From assembly GCA_963575745.1 (NCBI GenBank), contig CAUYUJ010003403.1, positions 320,315 to 384,314 on the forward strand: 64,000 bases of DNA, given 5' to 3'. Positions 50,639 through 59,591 of the stretch are shown here, piece by piece; position 1 is the first letter of the stretch; every line of letters begins with the position of its first letter. The position numbers were made by a program, and so were the translations under genes. The notes below the pieces were generated by a model. That model worked only from the letters and a program-made list of their open reading frames with translations, had not been told where the DNA came from and did no database searches. This DNA comes from Prorocentrum cordatum (taxonomy: Eukaryota; Sar; Dinophyceae; Prorocentrales; Prorocentraceae).

Positions 50639-52746
50639 CTATTCGAGACGGCCGGTGTGGTGGCCGACGCGTTGCCTCGGGCCCTCCGACGAAGAACTCG
50701 GAGCAGCCGCTGGCGCTGCAGGCCGTGGCGCGAGCGCTGCTGGAATTGGCTGTCCGCCGTTCCAGCGGTCGGCGCTCTGCAGTGGATTGCCGTTCCCGGC
50801 GTGGTCGCAGGCCGAGAAGTCTCGGAAGTGTCCCTGGTCATCCAGACCGTGTAAGCTCCTGGCGTGGGCTGCTGCTCGGACGGCCCAGGTGGTCCTCGCT
50901 GTCCCAGGAGAGCATGTGGTGGGGGTGATGATGCAGATAGTGGCGGTGGGGCGTAGGCGCTGAAAAAGAGAGCGCGCCCTTGTCGGCGGCGCCGGGGGCG
51001 GCCGCGAACGGGGCGCCCCTGGGAGTCGCACTCGTGCCATCTGAGTCGCGCCCCGCCAGGGCCCATGGGCCGCCCCGGCGGCGCGAGTCCATGCCCTCCT
51101 GGACTTCCATCCCCCAGTGCCGTCGCCCTTCCTGAAGCGCGCGAATGTCTTCCGGATGTCGTTCTCGGGCAGGGTGGCTAGGAGAGCGCGGTAGCTTCTG
51201 CCCTTGTCCTTGCCCTCCCGTTTGATGACCCTCCAAACGTAGCGCGTTGGACTGTGGCCGTTGTTGCTGCGCCAGCGTGCTTTTGCGCGCGCTCTCGTGG
51301 GCCCCAAAGAGGCCGCGTTGTTCCGCGGGAGTGTCGCGTGGCTCAGTGTCGTCGGCGGCTATTTCCTCGCCGGATGAGCTGGCGGTGTCGGCGTCGGTGC
51401 CTGGGTCGATCTCTGCGGCTGGGAATGCCGTCTGCGCGGGTGGTGCCGCGCTAGTGGCGCAGCCTCCAGACGCGGCAACAGCTGGTGCAAGGAGCTTGCC
51501 GCCGATCCCAGCGCGGCAGGGCCCGCCCCGTCCTGGCTCTGCTCCTGCGCGGGCGCGCCCGTGAGGAACGCGTGCCGCTGGGCAGCGTGGGCCGCCGGGG
51601 CGCGGCTGCCCGGCGACCCCTCTATCGCGTGCCAAAGGCGTCTCAGCAGGCCCGTCATGCGGGTGAGCTGTTGAGCGTTCGCGGGGTAGGCCATGTTGCA
51701 GTGGCGTGGGGGCATCGCATGTGGCGCGTCCGACGCGCCCGCGGCGCGCGGCAGGAGGAAGCTGGGCCCCTCGTAGCCGATCGTGCGTTGACCGGCTTGC
51801 TGCGCCTGGTTGCGGAGAATGTCGAACCTCGTCAAGAGGTTGTCGATGCGCACCTGCGGTAGTCGATTGATGCTCATCAGGGCCAGTGCTGTCGAAGGGC
51901 GCTCCTCCTCGCCCAGCTGGTCCCATCGTTCGGCGAAGCTGTGCATTAAGAAGGTCAATGGTAGCGCTGGGCTGCCGTTGATGAATCCTGTCTGGATCGG
52001 GGCAACTGCCGGTGAGGCGCGGCGAGATGGGCTGCCGGGCGAAACTCGTTGAGGTCGGAGTTCGCCACTGACATGTAATCATCTCGCGCGCCCCTTGCTG
52101 GAAAAGGCACGGGGGCTTGGTTCTAGGGCCCCCAGGTTCGGAGGTGGCGCATGTTGCCGCTGCCGCCACCTGCGTCCACGCATGCGATGCAGCTTGCGAT
52201 GGCACGCATGCCGACTCCGATGGCCTTCCATCCGGAATGTAGCTTCCTCCAGTGGTCGTAGAGGTGCTGGAGGCCAGGGGTCCTCGAGCGGAGTTGCGTG
52301 AATCGCTGGAAGATGCTTGCCCCGGATGTGTTCATCCTCGTCGGCGTGTTGGGCGTCTGCTTCTGTCGCGTCGCGTCGCTGGACTGCGCGTGGTTCTCGG
52401 AGCATCCCGCGACGCAGTCACGTGAATGCTCCTCGTATGTCGTGTGGTCACTGTACTGAGCGCCGCAAATTACACGATCGTAGAAATGCGCGTCGGATGC
52501 CGTCCTGCCCCGCTGGCGGGTCTGAGTAGGTAAAGCGAAGGGTCGGGTCCCGAAGTGTGGTGCCTCGGAATGATGGCGCCCCAGTCGTCGTACCCTCCGC
52601 TGCATCCCTGGTCGGCGCTGGCGACGCAATCGCCAAATGCCTCGTCTCTTCTTGGTTTTCCCAGGGCTTTCGAACCAGTCCCGAACAACTCGGAACTTGT
52701 TCTGACACCGCAAATGTGAACGTTGTGTCCAGCATCTGTCTAACAT
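50639..52746 (-). pseudogene. Copia gag region
   Basis: The clearest part is 51958-51359: WDQLGEEERPSTALALMSIN, then RIDNLLTRFDILRNQAQQAG and YEGPSFLLPRAAG, followed by CNMAYPANAQQLTRMTGLLR. This is the YY-LR--A-----YE--S--LLR helix-rich capsid pattern of dinoflagellate copia gag, with a Pro/Ala-rich linker after it. A more basic segment (51307-51180) reads KARWRSNNGHSPTRYVWRVI KREG. Upstream (52746-52123) a charged frame (LRSRTPGLQHLYDHWRKLHS) may be the gag N-terminus. Several frame changes. Gag packages the element RNA. Confidence 0.55.
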
Positions 52747-53248
52747 GTGAGGCTACCCCCACGGGCGGGGGCACTGACACTTCGGGGTCCGCGACCTGTT
52801 TGGACAGAGTCCGAACATGCCCGGGATGGGTCGCAGAGTGGTCCTTATAGATGTTGGTGATGTCGTCATTGCTGACGTACTGGTTGTGCACGTTTTTGGT
52901 CGGAGGTCAAGGCGATGGGCGGGCGGATGCCCCGACGGACCGTAGAGTAACGTATCATGCCGCAATGTAGGGGGAAAGTTGTGCGAAAACGATGATGTTG
53001 AAGCCGGATGCGCAGCGGGATGTGAAACGGCACGACGTGGTGTTCCCGCGGATGGGCTGGTTCAGCCCTGACGTACCCATGAGTAACGTTTCCCGCAGGC
53101 GTCGCGATGTAGAGCGACAGAAAGTGGGAATCATGGCCATCGAGGCAAAGCGGGACATGACGGACGTGGTTTGGAACAGGGTAATCCTGCCCCGCTACGA
53201 ATTACACGTGAGGACGTAAAAGAGACGATGTTGAAATATGTTTTCCTG
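52747..53248. other. Element leader with loose tandem words
   Basis: No coding signal. 52985-53240 has repeated CGATG-TGAA, GCGGGA-ATGA and GACGTGGT words at 60-80-bp spacing, which may be a worn satellite extending into the LTR-like repeat. Confidence 0.4.
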
Positions 53249-53366
53249 CAAATCGATGAAAAGCGGGTTGTGTCAAAACGCAGTAGAACGGGCGCGGTAA
53301 AAATATAGTTGAAATTCAGTGCGGCGGCAAGGACATGGTGAGAAGCAGGCGGGGCAGGAGGAGATA
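53249..53366. repeat. LTR-like repeat, upstream end
   Basis: Partner of 41893-42015 in the same orientation. Confidence 0.4.
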
Positions 53367-53395
53367 CAGCTCGAATGAACGAGGCAGGCGGAGGG

Positions 53396-53398
53396 AGG

Positions 53399-53434
<36 letters not shown>
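53396..53434. repeat. (GA)n microsatellite
   Basis: Run of GAGAGA followed by GGCGAGGCGAGGCGA. Confidence 0.95.
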
Positions 53435-54171
53435 CGAGGCGAGGCGAACGCGCGAAGTCGGTCCGCCGGGGCCGGCCCTACGAGGGCAGCGCGGGGGGGG
53501 GCACGGCCCTCAGGAGGCGTGTCGTGAGCAGGAGTCGGAGTCTGAATCGTGGGGCTTGAGGTCGGAGCAGGAGTCGGAGTCCGAATCGCAGGAGAAAGGA
53601 AGGGGCGATCCACACACGGCCCCCGTGCGACTGCATCGGAGGAGCGGGCCGCAGCTCAGCGGCTCCGCGGGCGCTCGACTGCCGTTCGGAGGCCCCGAAG
53701 GGCGGCGGGGGGGGGCCTCTGGCGAGGCCAGGCACTTGGCCACGTGGGCCAGCGGAGCGCCGCCGCTGGCGAACAGGAGCAGCAGGCCTGCCGCGAGGGG
53801 GGCTGCGGCAGGTTCGCGCGGCGATGACGTCGACGTTGGTTTCTGACGGCGCGTGGATTTTCCAATTTTGAACGATCGCGGCTTCCCGACAGCGCAGATG
53901 GTTCGATATCGGCCAGTTCCGGGCCACCGGCGGCGTTCAACCTTGAACGACCGCGTTGGGCCAGTGGCGTTCAACCTTGGACGCCCGCGCTGGGGTCGCC
54001 GCCGCGGCAAGTCGGCGCGAATCTAGCTTACGCTAGGGGCGCCTACTTTGGATTTCATGATACAAAGGGGGAGGGTCTGGTTTGGGCTGTCATTGAGAGT
54101 TCCAGGGGGTCTAAGCCTAAGCAAAAAAGGCTGTCCTCTGGCTGGTCGGGGGGGGTCTGACATGTAACCAG
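53435..54171. other. GC-rich spacer with short repeats
   Basis: 53525-53600 has two copies of GGAGCAGGAGTCGGAGTC-GAATCG; 53870-53990 has GGCGTTCAACCTTG(A/G)ACG-CCGCG in two to three copies. No gene recognised. Confidence 0.5.
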
Positions 54172-54312
54172 CTTCGATCCGATCCCTTTCCCTAAGATTG
54201 ACAAGGCCGAAGGCGATGACCATCTTAAGGACGCGCCCTCAAAAACCGAGGGAATCCTGATGATCGGCATCCAGATCGGGTGATGCCAATCATAGGGACG
54301 GACATGCTCCAG
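54172..54312. mobile_element. Fold-back element family 2, copy 1
   Basis: Related to 57882-58017: ATCCCT--CCCTAAGATTGAC at the left, GCGCCCTC-AAAA--GAGGGA in the centre, GCCAATCATAGGGACGGACATG at the right. Ends are inverted repeats of each other. No coding capacity of its own. Confidence 0.6.
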
Positions 54313-55279
54313 TCTGATACAACTTGCTCGCCTGGGAGGGGACATGAAAAGGGTACTGCCTTCTCGGAATCCCTCCAACCTTCGGAGAACTGTTCTGTGC
54401 CTTCGGGGAAGACCCCGAACACTTCTCAGACGGCCCCAGACCTTCCGAGCCTTCTGAAAAGGCTCGCCCCTCTCGCTTCCCCCCCATGAGCACCGTTGAA
54501 CCGACCCCAATTCCTGTGGGCGTGGCCTGGGCCCCACTTGCCGATTTACCCCCCTAGATGGGGATACAGGGTGTTTGCTCCCTTCGGGCGGGTACTTCCC
54601 CAACTGGGGTGCTGAGATGGTGGGGGTCTGGATGGGGATCGGGATGGGGATGGGGGTCGGCTAGACGATACCGAGAGCAACTAGCCCTCGAGTAGGGCTG
54701 GGGGGTCAGGTCTGCAGAACACCCCAAACGGTCGTCAAGGGGCGCAACCAACCTGTTCGGTCAAGCTGAATGGTAGGATTTTGCACATCTTCGACGGCTT
54801 AACCGGCGAGGCGTCTGACCACCTTGACGTCCCTGTTTTGGTGGTCCTGATGAGGAAGGGCGCTCTCTGACCCCTGGCCCTACTCAAACTAGCTCGCACG
54901 CCCAGCCTCGCGCTTCGTGCTCCGCGGCGCGCGAGGCGCACTCTGATGGCGCCCCTGCGCGGCCACGCCGGGCCGCCGCCAGGGCGGCCCTTTCCCGCCC
55001 CAGGGCCGCGGCGGGTGCGTGGGCGGTGTGTCCTCGCGCCCCTGCGGGCGACGCAGCTTCCAACTTCGGGCGCGGGTGTTGAGGGGGGCAACGGGATGGG
55101 GGGTGAAGCATGGGGCCCTAATTACATGGGGCCCTTCGTAAGGCCCCTTCTGGAGCCAGCAAGGGTCCGAAAGACCCTCTCTGGGCCCCCCATCTCCACC
55201 CCCACAGTGGGCCACCCCCCTCAACAGCCGCTCTACCACTTGGAGAGGGGGGAGGTCCGCGTGCGGGACGCGCTTAGAA
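54313..55279. other. Spacer without recognisable gene
   Basis: GC-rich, with a GGGATGGGGATGGGG-type patch at 54625-54660 and a very GC-rich island at 54890-55030. Frames are Arg/Pro-rich and non-specific. Confidence 0.45.
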
Positions 55280-55436
55280 TTAGGTTGGGCGTGTCCCCCC
55301 ACAGGCCGATTTTGGACGAAAACATATAAATACCCCCGAACGCGCCAAAATGGGAAAAAAACTCAAACATCGTCCTGGGACTATTTTCTGACTATTTTTG
55401 AATTTTCCTCCTGTAGAGGGACCGGCCCGACTTAAG
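55280..55436. mobile_element. Fold-back element family 1, complete copy (157 bp)
   Basis: Begins TTAGGTTGGGCGTGTCCCCC and ends GAGGGACCGGCCCGACTTAA, with an AT-rich centre. It is flanked by perfect 8-bp direct repeats GCTTAGAA (55272-55279 and 55437-55444). Same family as 33942 and 62308. Confidence 0.85.
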
Positions 55437-56499
55437 CTTAGAAGGAATGGTACCATGCACGTGCGCCGACTTTGGCGAAGCTCCTTCTGAACCCAAGATC
55501 GGTGCAGGCGTTCCCCTGCCTCGGCCAGGAAGGCACATGCACCGATCTCCTGGGCCCAGGACAGGCCTGGCCAGAACTGGTGCGTGTGCATCGTTCCCTT
55601 CGCCAGAAGGAAAGGGCACCATGCACCGCTCCAGCTGAACAGGTTTCAGGGGCCATGTAAGCCTGCCGCATCATACGCCTTCTCGAGCCCAGAGGAATGT
55701 CACATCACGTGCGCCATCGTATGTATCATGCCAACAGATTTTGTACTCAATAGTTCCCTCATCTTTGCACCGTGAACGGCGGCCGTCTGGTGCCCAGCAT
55801 TGACGTCAGATAATGCGTGCACTTCAAAGGGGAATGCATGGACTTGGCGTATATTCGATCCCCCTCCTCTCTCCTCTTCGCTTCCTTTGTCCTCTTTCTC
55901 TCTCTCTCTCTGCTCCCCCTTTCTCGCCACAGCGTGGCGCATCAAACTCTTTCCAGATGCTGGCTGCCGCAGCTGAGCAAGAACGCAACAGCCCTTGCGC
56001 CGCCGCAAAACCAATCCGACGCGATGATTCCAGGCGCCGCACTAGGAGCCACAACCACAATAGGGCGCGGCCACGGCTAAGGAACCGCACTCAACATAGG
56101 ACTCGGCACCCAAAGGTCTTGAGTCAATCGTGGTGTTCGAAGTCACACCTCTGCCGCGTACCCTTCGATGCAGCCCCCTCGAATCGTTTCTGCGAGCGAT
56201 AAAGCAAGGTCCAAGATCCAGGAGGTATCGTGCGGCCCCCCTCCCGGATGCAGGCCAGACCCCGCCTTCGGCTCCAGGACATTTCTGGAAGCGCGGACAA
56301 ATCCAGCACGTAGATGCTGCGCAGACGCGTGCCGCTATACGGCCAAGGTCCGTGAACAAATTCGGAACAACACCCTCTGCGGCCCTGTTTTTGAAAGCGG
56401 CTCGTTGTTTTTTTGCCGCGGTCTTGGATACCAGTGAAGGAGCTCTCAAAGAGATGTCCAGAGCCGTTGATTGATTTTCATGTGGATTTGTGGTCCCGA
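55437..56499. other. Spacer without recognisable gene
   Basis: Mixed composition with a TC-rich patch at 55855-55915. No motif recognised in six frames. Confidence 0.45.
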
Positions 56500-56795
56500 G
56501 CAACAGAAAAAAGGAACACCCATAACTAAAAACCACTCCTTCAGTGGGCTTTGGGGGATCCGCCAGGGATTACTTCATTATGTTTTGGTTTCCTTTCTGT
56601 TTTTTGGATCCGAACTGAAGAACCCCCAAAACACAGCGCTGAACGAGCCAACACAATCGCAATGCTAATGTTCTTTTTGGGATCCAATCAGAACCGAACC
56701 AACCACACTTAATGCTTTTTTGGTTCCGATTAAAATCCAAAGACACCGATCCCTGGAGGAGCTTTTCCCCATGATACCAGACAAAAGCCCCAATC
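56500..56795. repeat. Diverged dispersed repeat, copy 1
   Basis: Shares TTTTGG/TATCCGAACTGAAGAACCC, AAAACGCAG and CCCTGGAGGA-C-TTTCCCC in order with 57120-57370. AT-rich, no gene. The two copies flank the GGGCTATA minisatellite. Confidence 0.6.
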
Positions 56796-56804
56796 AAAAT
56801 CTTT

Positions 56805-57045
56805 TGAAGGCTATAGGGCTACGTGGCTATAGGGCTATAGTGCGATGGGGCTATAGGGCTGTAGGGCTATCGGGATATACGGCGATATGGCTATTGGGCT
56901 ACAGGGCTACAGGGCAATATTGCTATAATGCCATGAGGCTATAGGGCTCTTGGGCTACTAGGGCTATAGTGCTATTAGGGTTATACGGCTATAGGGCTAT
57001 AGCGCTATAGGGCTATTATAAGGCTATAAGGCTACTGGGCACCCG
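56805..57045. repeat. GGGCTATA minisatellite
   Basis: About 25 units of the 8-bp word GGGCTATA with many single-base variants, ending in GGGCACC words. Confidence 0.95.
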
Positions 57046-57119
57046 GGCACCACCGGGCACCTGGGCGTGCCGCCGAAATCAGCGCCATACCTTACCTAAC
57101 CATATGAATCCGCTAGGAC

Positions 57120-57370
57120 CCCTACAGAGGCAAACTCTGATTGGGGAAATAATTTTATGGATTTGTTTGTTTTATTTTGTGTTTTGTTTCTTTCGTTTTT
57201 TGTATCCGAACTGAAGAACCCAAACGAAAACGCAGTGTTTTCCGTGCTTCCAACAGAACAGCGAAACGCCACGGCGTTTTCTTGTTTCCTATCCGAAACA
57301 ACAAAAACAACCCAAGATAAAACCAATAAGCAAACACATCCCTGAAGGACCCTTCCCCCCATTCCACACC
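57120..57370. repeat. Diverged dispersed repeat, copy 2
   Basis: Direct-repeat partner of 56500-56795. A third partial echo (TTTTGGTTCCGAAT, TTTTTTGGATCC) lies at 57410-57460. Confidence 0.6.
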
Positions 57371-57881
57371 AAATAATGTTTTTGTCTGTGTGTTTGGTTT
57401 TCCTCCTGGATAGCTTTTGGTTCCGAATCACAACATCGCAATCTTTTTTGGATCCAGGCTGAAACACCAACAGAAAAACCAACAGAAACACACAGACTAA
57501 TGTCTTTTTTTCAGGTGTACTGAAGATGTCGAATCAATTTGAGAATGTTCCTGATGGCTCACTACGCAAGAGAAAATATCACGACTGCTCGGCACACGTG
57601 CAAATAACTTTTGAGTGGTAATGCTGATGATGGGGAGAGGGAGGGGGGGCAGCGGGAGGAGGAGTAGGAGGGACGCGCGGCGCTGTCTCTTCAAAACGAG
57701 GACCCAACAACACAGGATGGTTGGGGAAAAAACACGAACGCTCGGCACACGTGCAAAAAACTTGTGAATCGCAATTCAGCGTGCTATCTTTCAGAGGTCC
57801 AACGCCAAATGCCTGTCACGAGTCGAGGCGCCAAATGCCAGCAGGCAGCCGACTTCTGGGTCGCTGGATCTTATCAGCCTC
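57371..57881. other. Spacer without recognisable gene
   Basis: Purine-rich near 57630-57670. A small hairpin CCCAAC-AACACAGGATG-GTTGGG lies at 57704-57727, preceded by CTTCAAAACGAGG; a similar arrangement occurs at 29725-29757. No gene. Confidence 0.45.
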
Positions 57882-58017
57882 GAACTTATCCCTATCCCTA
57901 AGACTGACACGCCAAACAGCGATGACAATCTTAGGGATGCGCCCTCGAAAAGTAAGGGAGTCCCTAAGATTGGCATCGTTATGAGGAGATGCCCAGCATA
58001 GGGATAGGGATATGTTC
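57882..58017. mobile_element. Fold-back element family 2, copy 2
   Basis: 136 bp. Ends GAACTTATCCCTATCCCTA and (complement) GAACATATCCCTATCCCTA form terminal inverted repeats. A second, inner inverted pair (CGATGACAATCTTAGGGA / TCCCTAAGATTGGCATCG) gives a nested hairpin. Partner copy at 54172-54312. Target duplication not identified. Confidence 0.7.
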
Positions 58018-58127
58018 CAGGTTGGTAATGATTACTTGAAAGAAGTGTGTGAGGCACTTTCGAAGATAATCTGGACCCATACAGCAATGACGTTTGGTGC
58101 CTCTTTGAGCATGGGCTCAGAGTGGCA

Positions 58128-58865
58128 ATGCTGCTCAGCAACAAGGAAAGACAAACGACAGCGAACCCTAACCGTTTGTTTCAACAGGTCGACAAGTCCC
58201 TCACATTCTCGATGTGTTTTGCTATGCGTCAAATACATACCACTGACGCTTCTTTGGGCCCTGTCCCAAGCATATCGTGGAAATTCGTGTTGAGCGTACA
58301 TGTGCCACGTGGAACGTATCCAGGTGGACTCACACATGCAATTCTAATGTGCGCAAATGGCAGATCCAAATCTTTAACTACATTACTTGCTGACGGTCAG
58401 TTCAACCGTTTGTTGTGGGACGGTTGGACTGGAACAACTCTGGGTAAACTTGCGTATAGTTTGGTTACTGATGCTAACGTGAACGCCAGCGTGCCAATGG
58501 CTGAGGGTACTGCAAGCGAAGTTCGCAGGTCAAACACATTAAACAACGCCACTTTTGGAAACCATGCAGATTGGACCCGTGACTTCAGGACGGGAATCAA
58601 TTCTACTTCAGCATTGACGTCCCCTGGCTCTTCTCGCAAACATTTGCACACGACTGTGAAACGATCGCTTCCTGATCTTGACCCCGTGGCTTTCCAAATT
58701 TGGAGGTTCAAAACAATGAACATAGCTCGCGTGATCAATTTGTACACGCAGTCAAATGTAGTTTTGCGCAAGACAACTCGCAAAACTCTACATGAAGGAA
58801 GGCATGTATCCTCACAGCCAGGGCGCCGTCGCACTACTTGGGTCAGGAAACCAAATGATCATTGA
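58128..58865 (+). CDS. Hypothetical protein, 245 residues
   Basis: ATG 58128 to TGA 58863-58865. Composition is even and not repeat-like, unlike most frames in the window (GLTHAILMCANGRSKSLTTL, then FNRLLWDGWTGTTLGKLAYS, later FGNHADWTRDFRTGINSTSA). It ends basic (SQPGRRRTTWVRKPND). No signal peptide, no membrane segment and no motif that I recognise. The frame is open upstream to 58122 without an earlier ATG. Base composition is lower in GC than the neighbouring elements. It follows a fold-back element at 57882-58017. It could be a host gene, a transposon protein or an old viral insertion; I cannot decide. Confidence 0.4.
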   Translation: MLLSNKERQTTANPNRLFQQVDKSLTFSMCFAMRQIHTTDASLGPVPSISWKFVLSVHVPRGTYPGGLTHAILMCANGRSKSLTTLLADGQFNRLLWDGWTGTTLGKLAYSLVTDANVNASVPMAEGTASEVRRSNTLNNATFGNHADWTRDFRTGINSTSALTSPGSSRKHLHTTVKRSLPDLDPVAFQIWRFKTMNIARVINLYTQSNVVLRKTTRKTLHEGRHVSSQPGRRRTTWVRKPNDH

Positions 58866-59175
58866 AGACATTTCTTTGCAACCAGGCAATCTATAACACA
58901 TCCAACATAAGCGGCGAACACATAAAAGACAATTAATCAATTCTAGTTTGTGTGTTTATGTGTCTTTATATATGTGTGAGCATGTATATATATATATATA
59001 TATATATATATGATTCATCATGTTTGAACACAAACAACCAACAAACCAACGCTTTGACAAGTTGCGCAATCATGCGATCTATCACACATCCTAGTGCAAC
59101 AGCTCACTGATAAAAGCGCTGACGTCGATATTACTTTACTGATTCATGTACTTTTGATAACTGTTTTGCCCAGCG
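58866..59175. other. AT-rich spacer
   Basis: Contains (TA)n at 58985-59013. No gene. Confidence 0.5.
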
Positions 59176-59591
59176 GTGCCCGCAAGAGTGTCCGCGCCAG
59201 GGGAGCAAGTGGGGCGGGGCCAGAACGCCCGAAAAAGCAAACAATCGGAAGCAGCAAGCAAGGGTATGGAATCGGCAGGCACGCAGGCCCCGGGGGGGGG
59301 GCGGAAGAAGCACAGGGCCAAGAGCACCCTGGCAAGAAGCACAGGACCAAGAGCACCCTGGCAATCTTCAGGGAGGAGGCCGAGGCTCTGGGGGTGAAGT
59401 TCGACGAGGCCACCCTGCGCAACTGGCCGCCACCGTCGCGCGGAGGCAGGGGACCCGGAACATCGAGTGTATTGTTCCGCCTGCGAGCACCAAGGGGCGC
59501 GGCGCACACGGAGGGCAGCTGGGACGTGCACGACGGCCAGATGCCATTCGTGTCCATGAGTCTCGGGCGGGTGCTGAGGGGGGTGGCCTGA
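59176..59591 (+). pseudogene. Unknown gene fragment split by a 29-bp duplication
   Basis: Two frames overlap. The first (from 59176) is Lys/Ser/Gln/Ala-rich and reaches GGRKKHRAKSTLA. The second continues GKKHRTKSTLAIFREEAEAL, GVKFDEATLRNW and ends MPFVSMSLGRVLRGVA at 59591. The KKHR-KSTLA block is present in both because a 29-bp unit is tandemly duplicated (59305-59333, 59334-59362), shifting the frame. A G10 run (59292-59301) lies just before. REEAEALGVKFDEATLRNW has helix-turn-helix spacing, but no family is assigned. No ATG near the start, so probably an exon. Confidence 0.35.

Larger units (their letters stand above)
41893..53366 (-). mobile_element. Ty1/copia-type LTR retrotransposon, decayed and rearranged
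   Basis: A minus-strand element of about 11.4 kb with the full copia order gag, protease, integrase, RT, RNase H recognisable in pieces. LTR-like direct repeats lie at 41893-42015 and 53249-53366. The polyprotein is broken by many frame changes, the RT B-E segment is inverted, and a 13-bp palindromic motif is scattered through it. It is longer than typical copia elements, so it may hold insertions or duplicated sections (for instance 47.1-48.9 and 49.7-50.6 kb, where I see no domain). Confidence 0.75.

Noticed and set aside
44780-50830. DFSAIG/DFSAC peptide seen at about 44785, 47352 and 50815 on the minus strand
   Set aside because: Only six residues shared, with different flanks and frames; possibly chance in GC-rich frames, so not listed as a motif.
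50838-52205. 455-codon minus-strand frame in the copia element
   Set aside because: The gag motifs are in a different frame (51958-51359); this one is Ala/Pro/Arg-rich and motif-free.
56805-57045. GGGCTATA repeat as telomere sequence
   Set aside because: Dinoflagellate telomeres are TTTAGGG; this is an internal, degenerate minisatellite.
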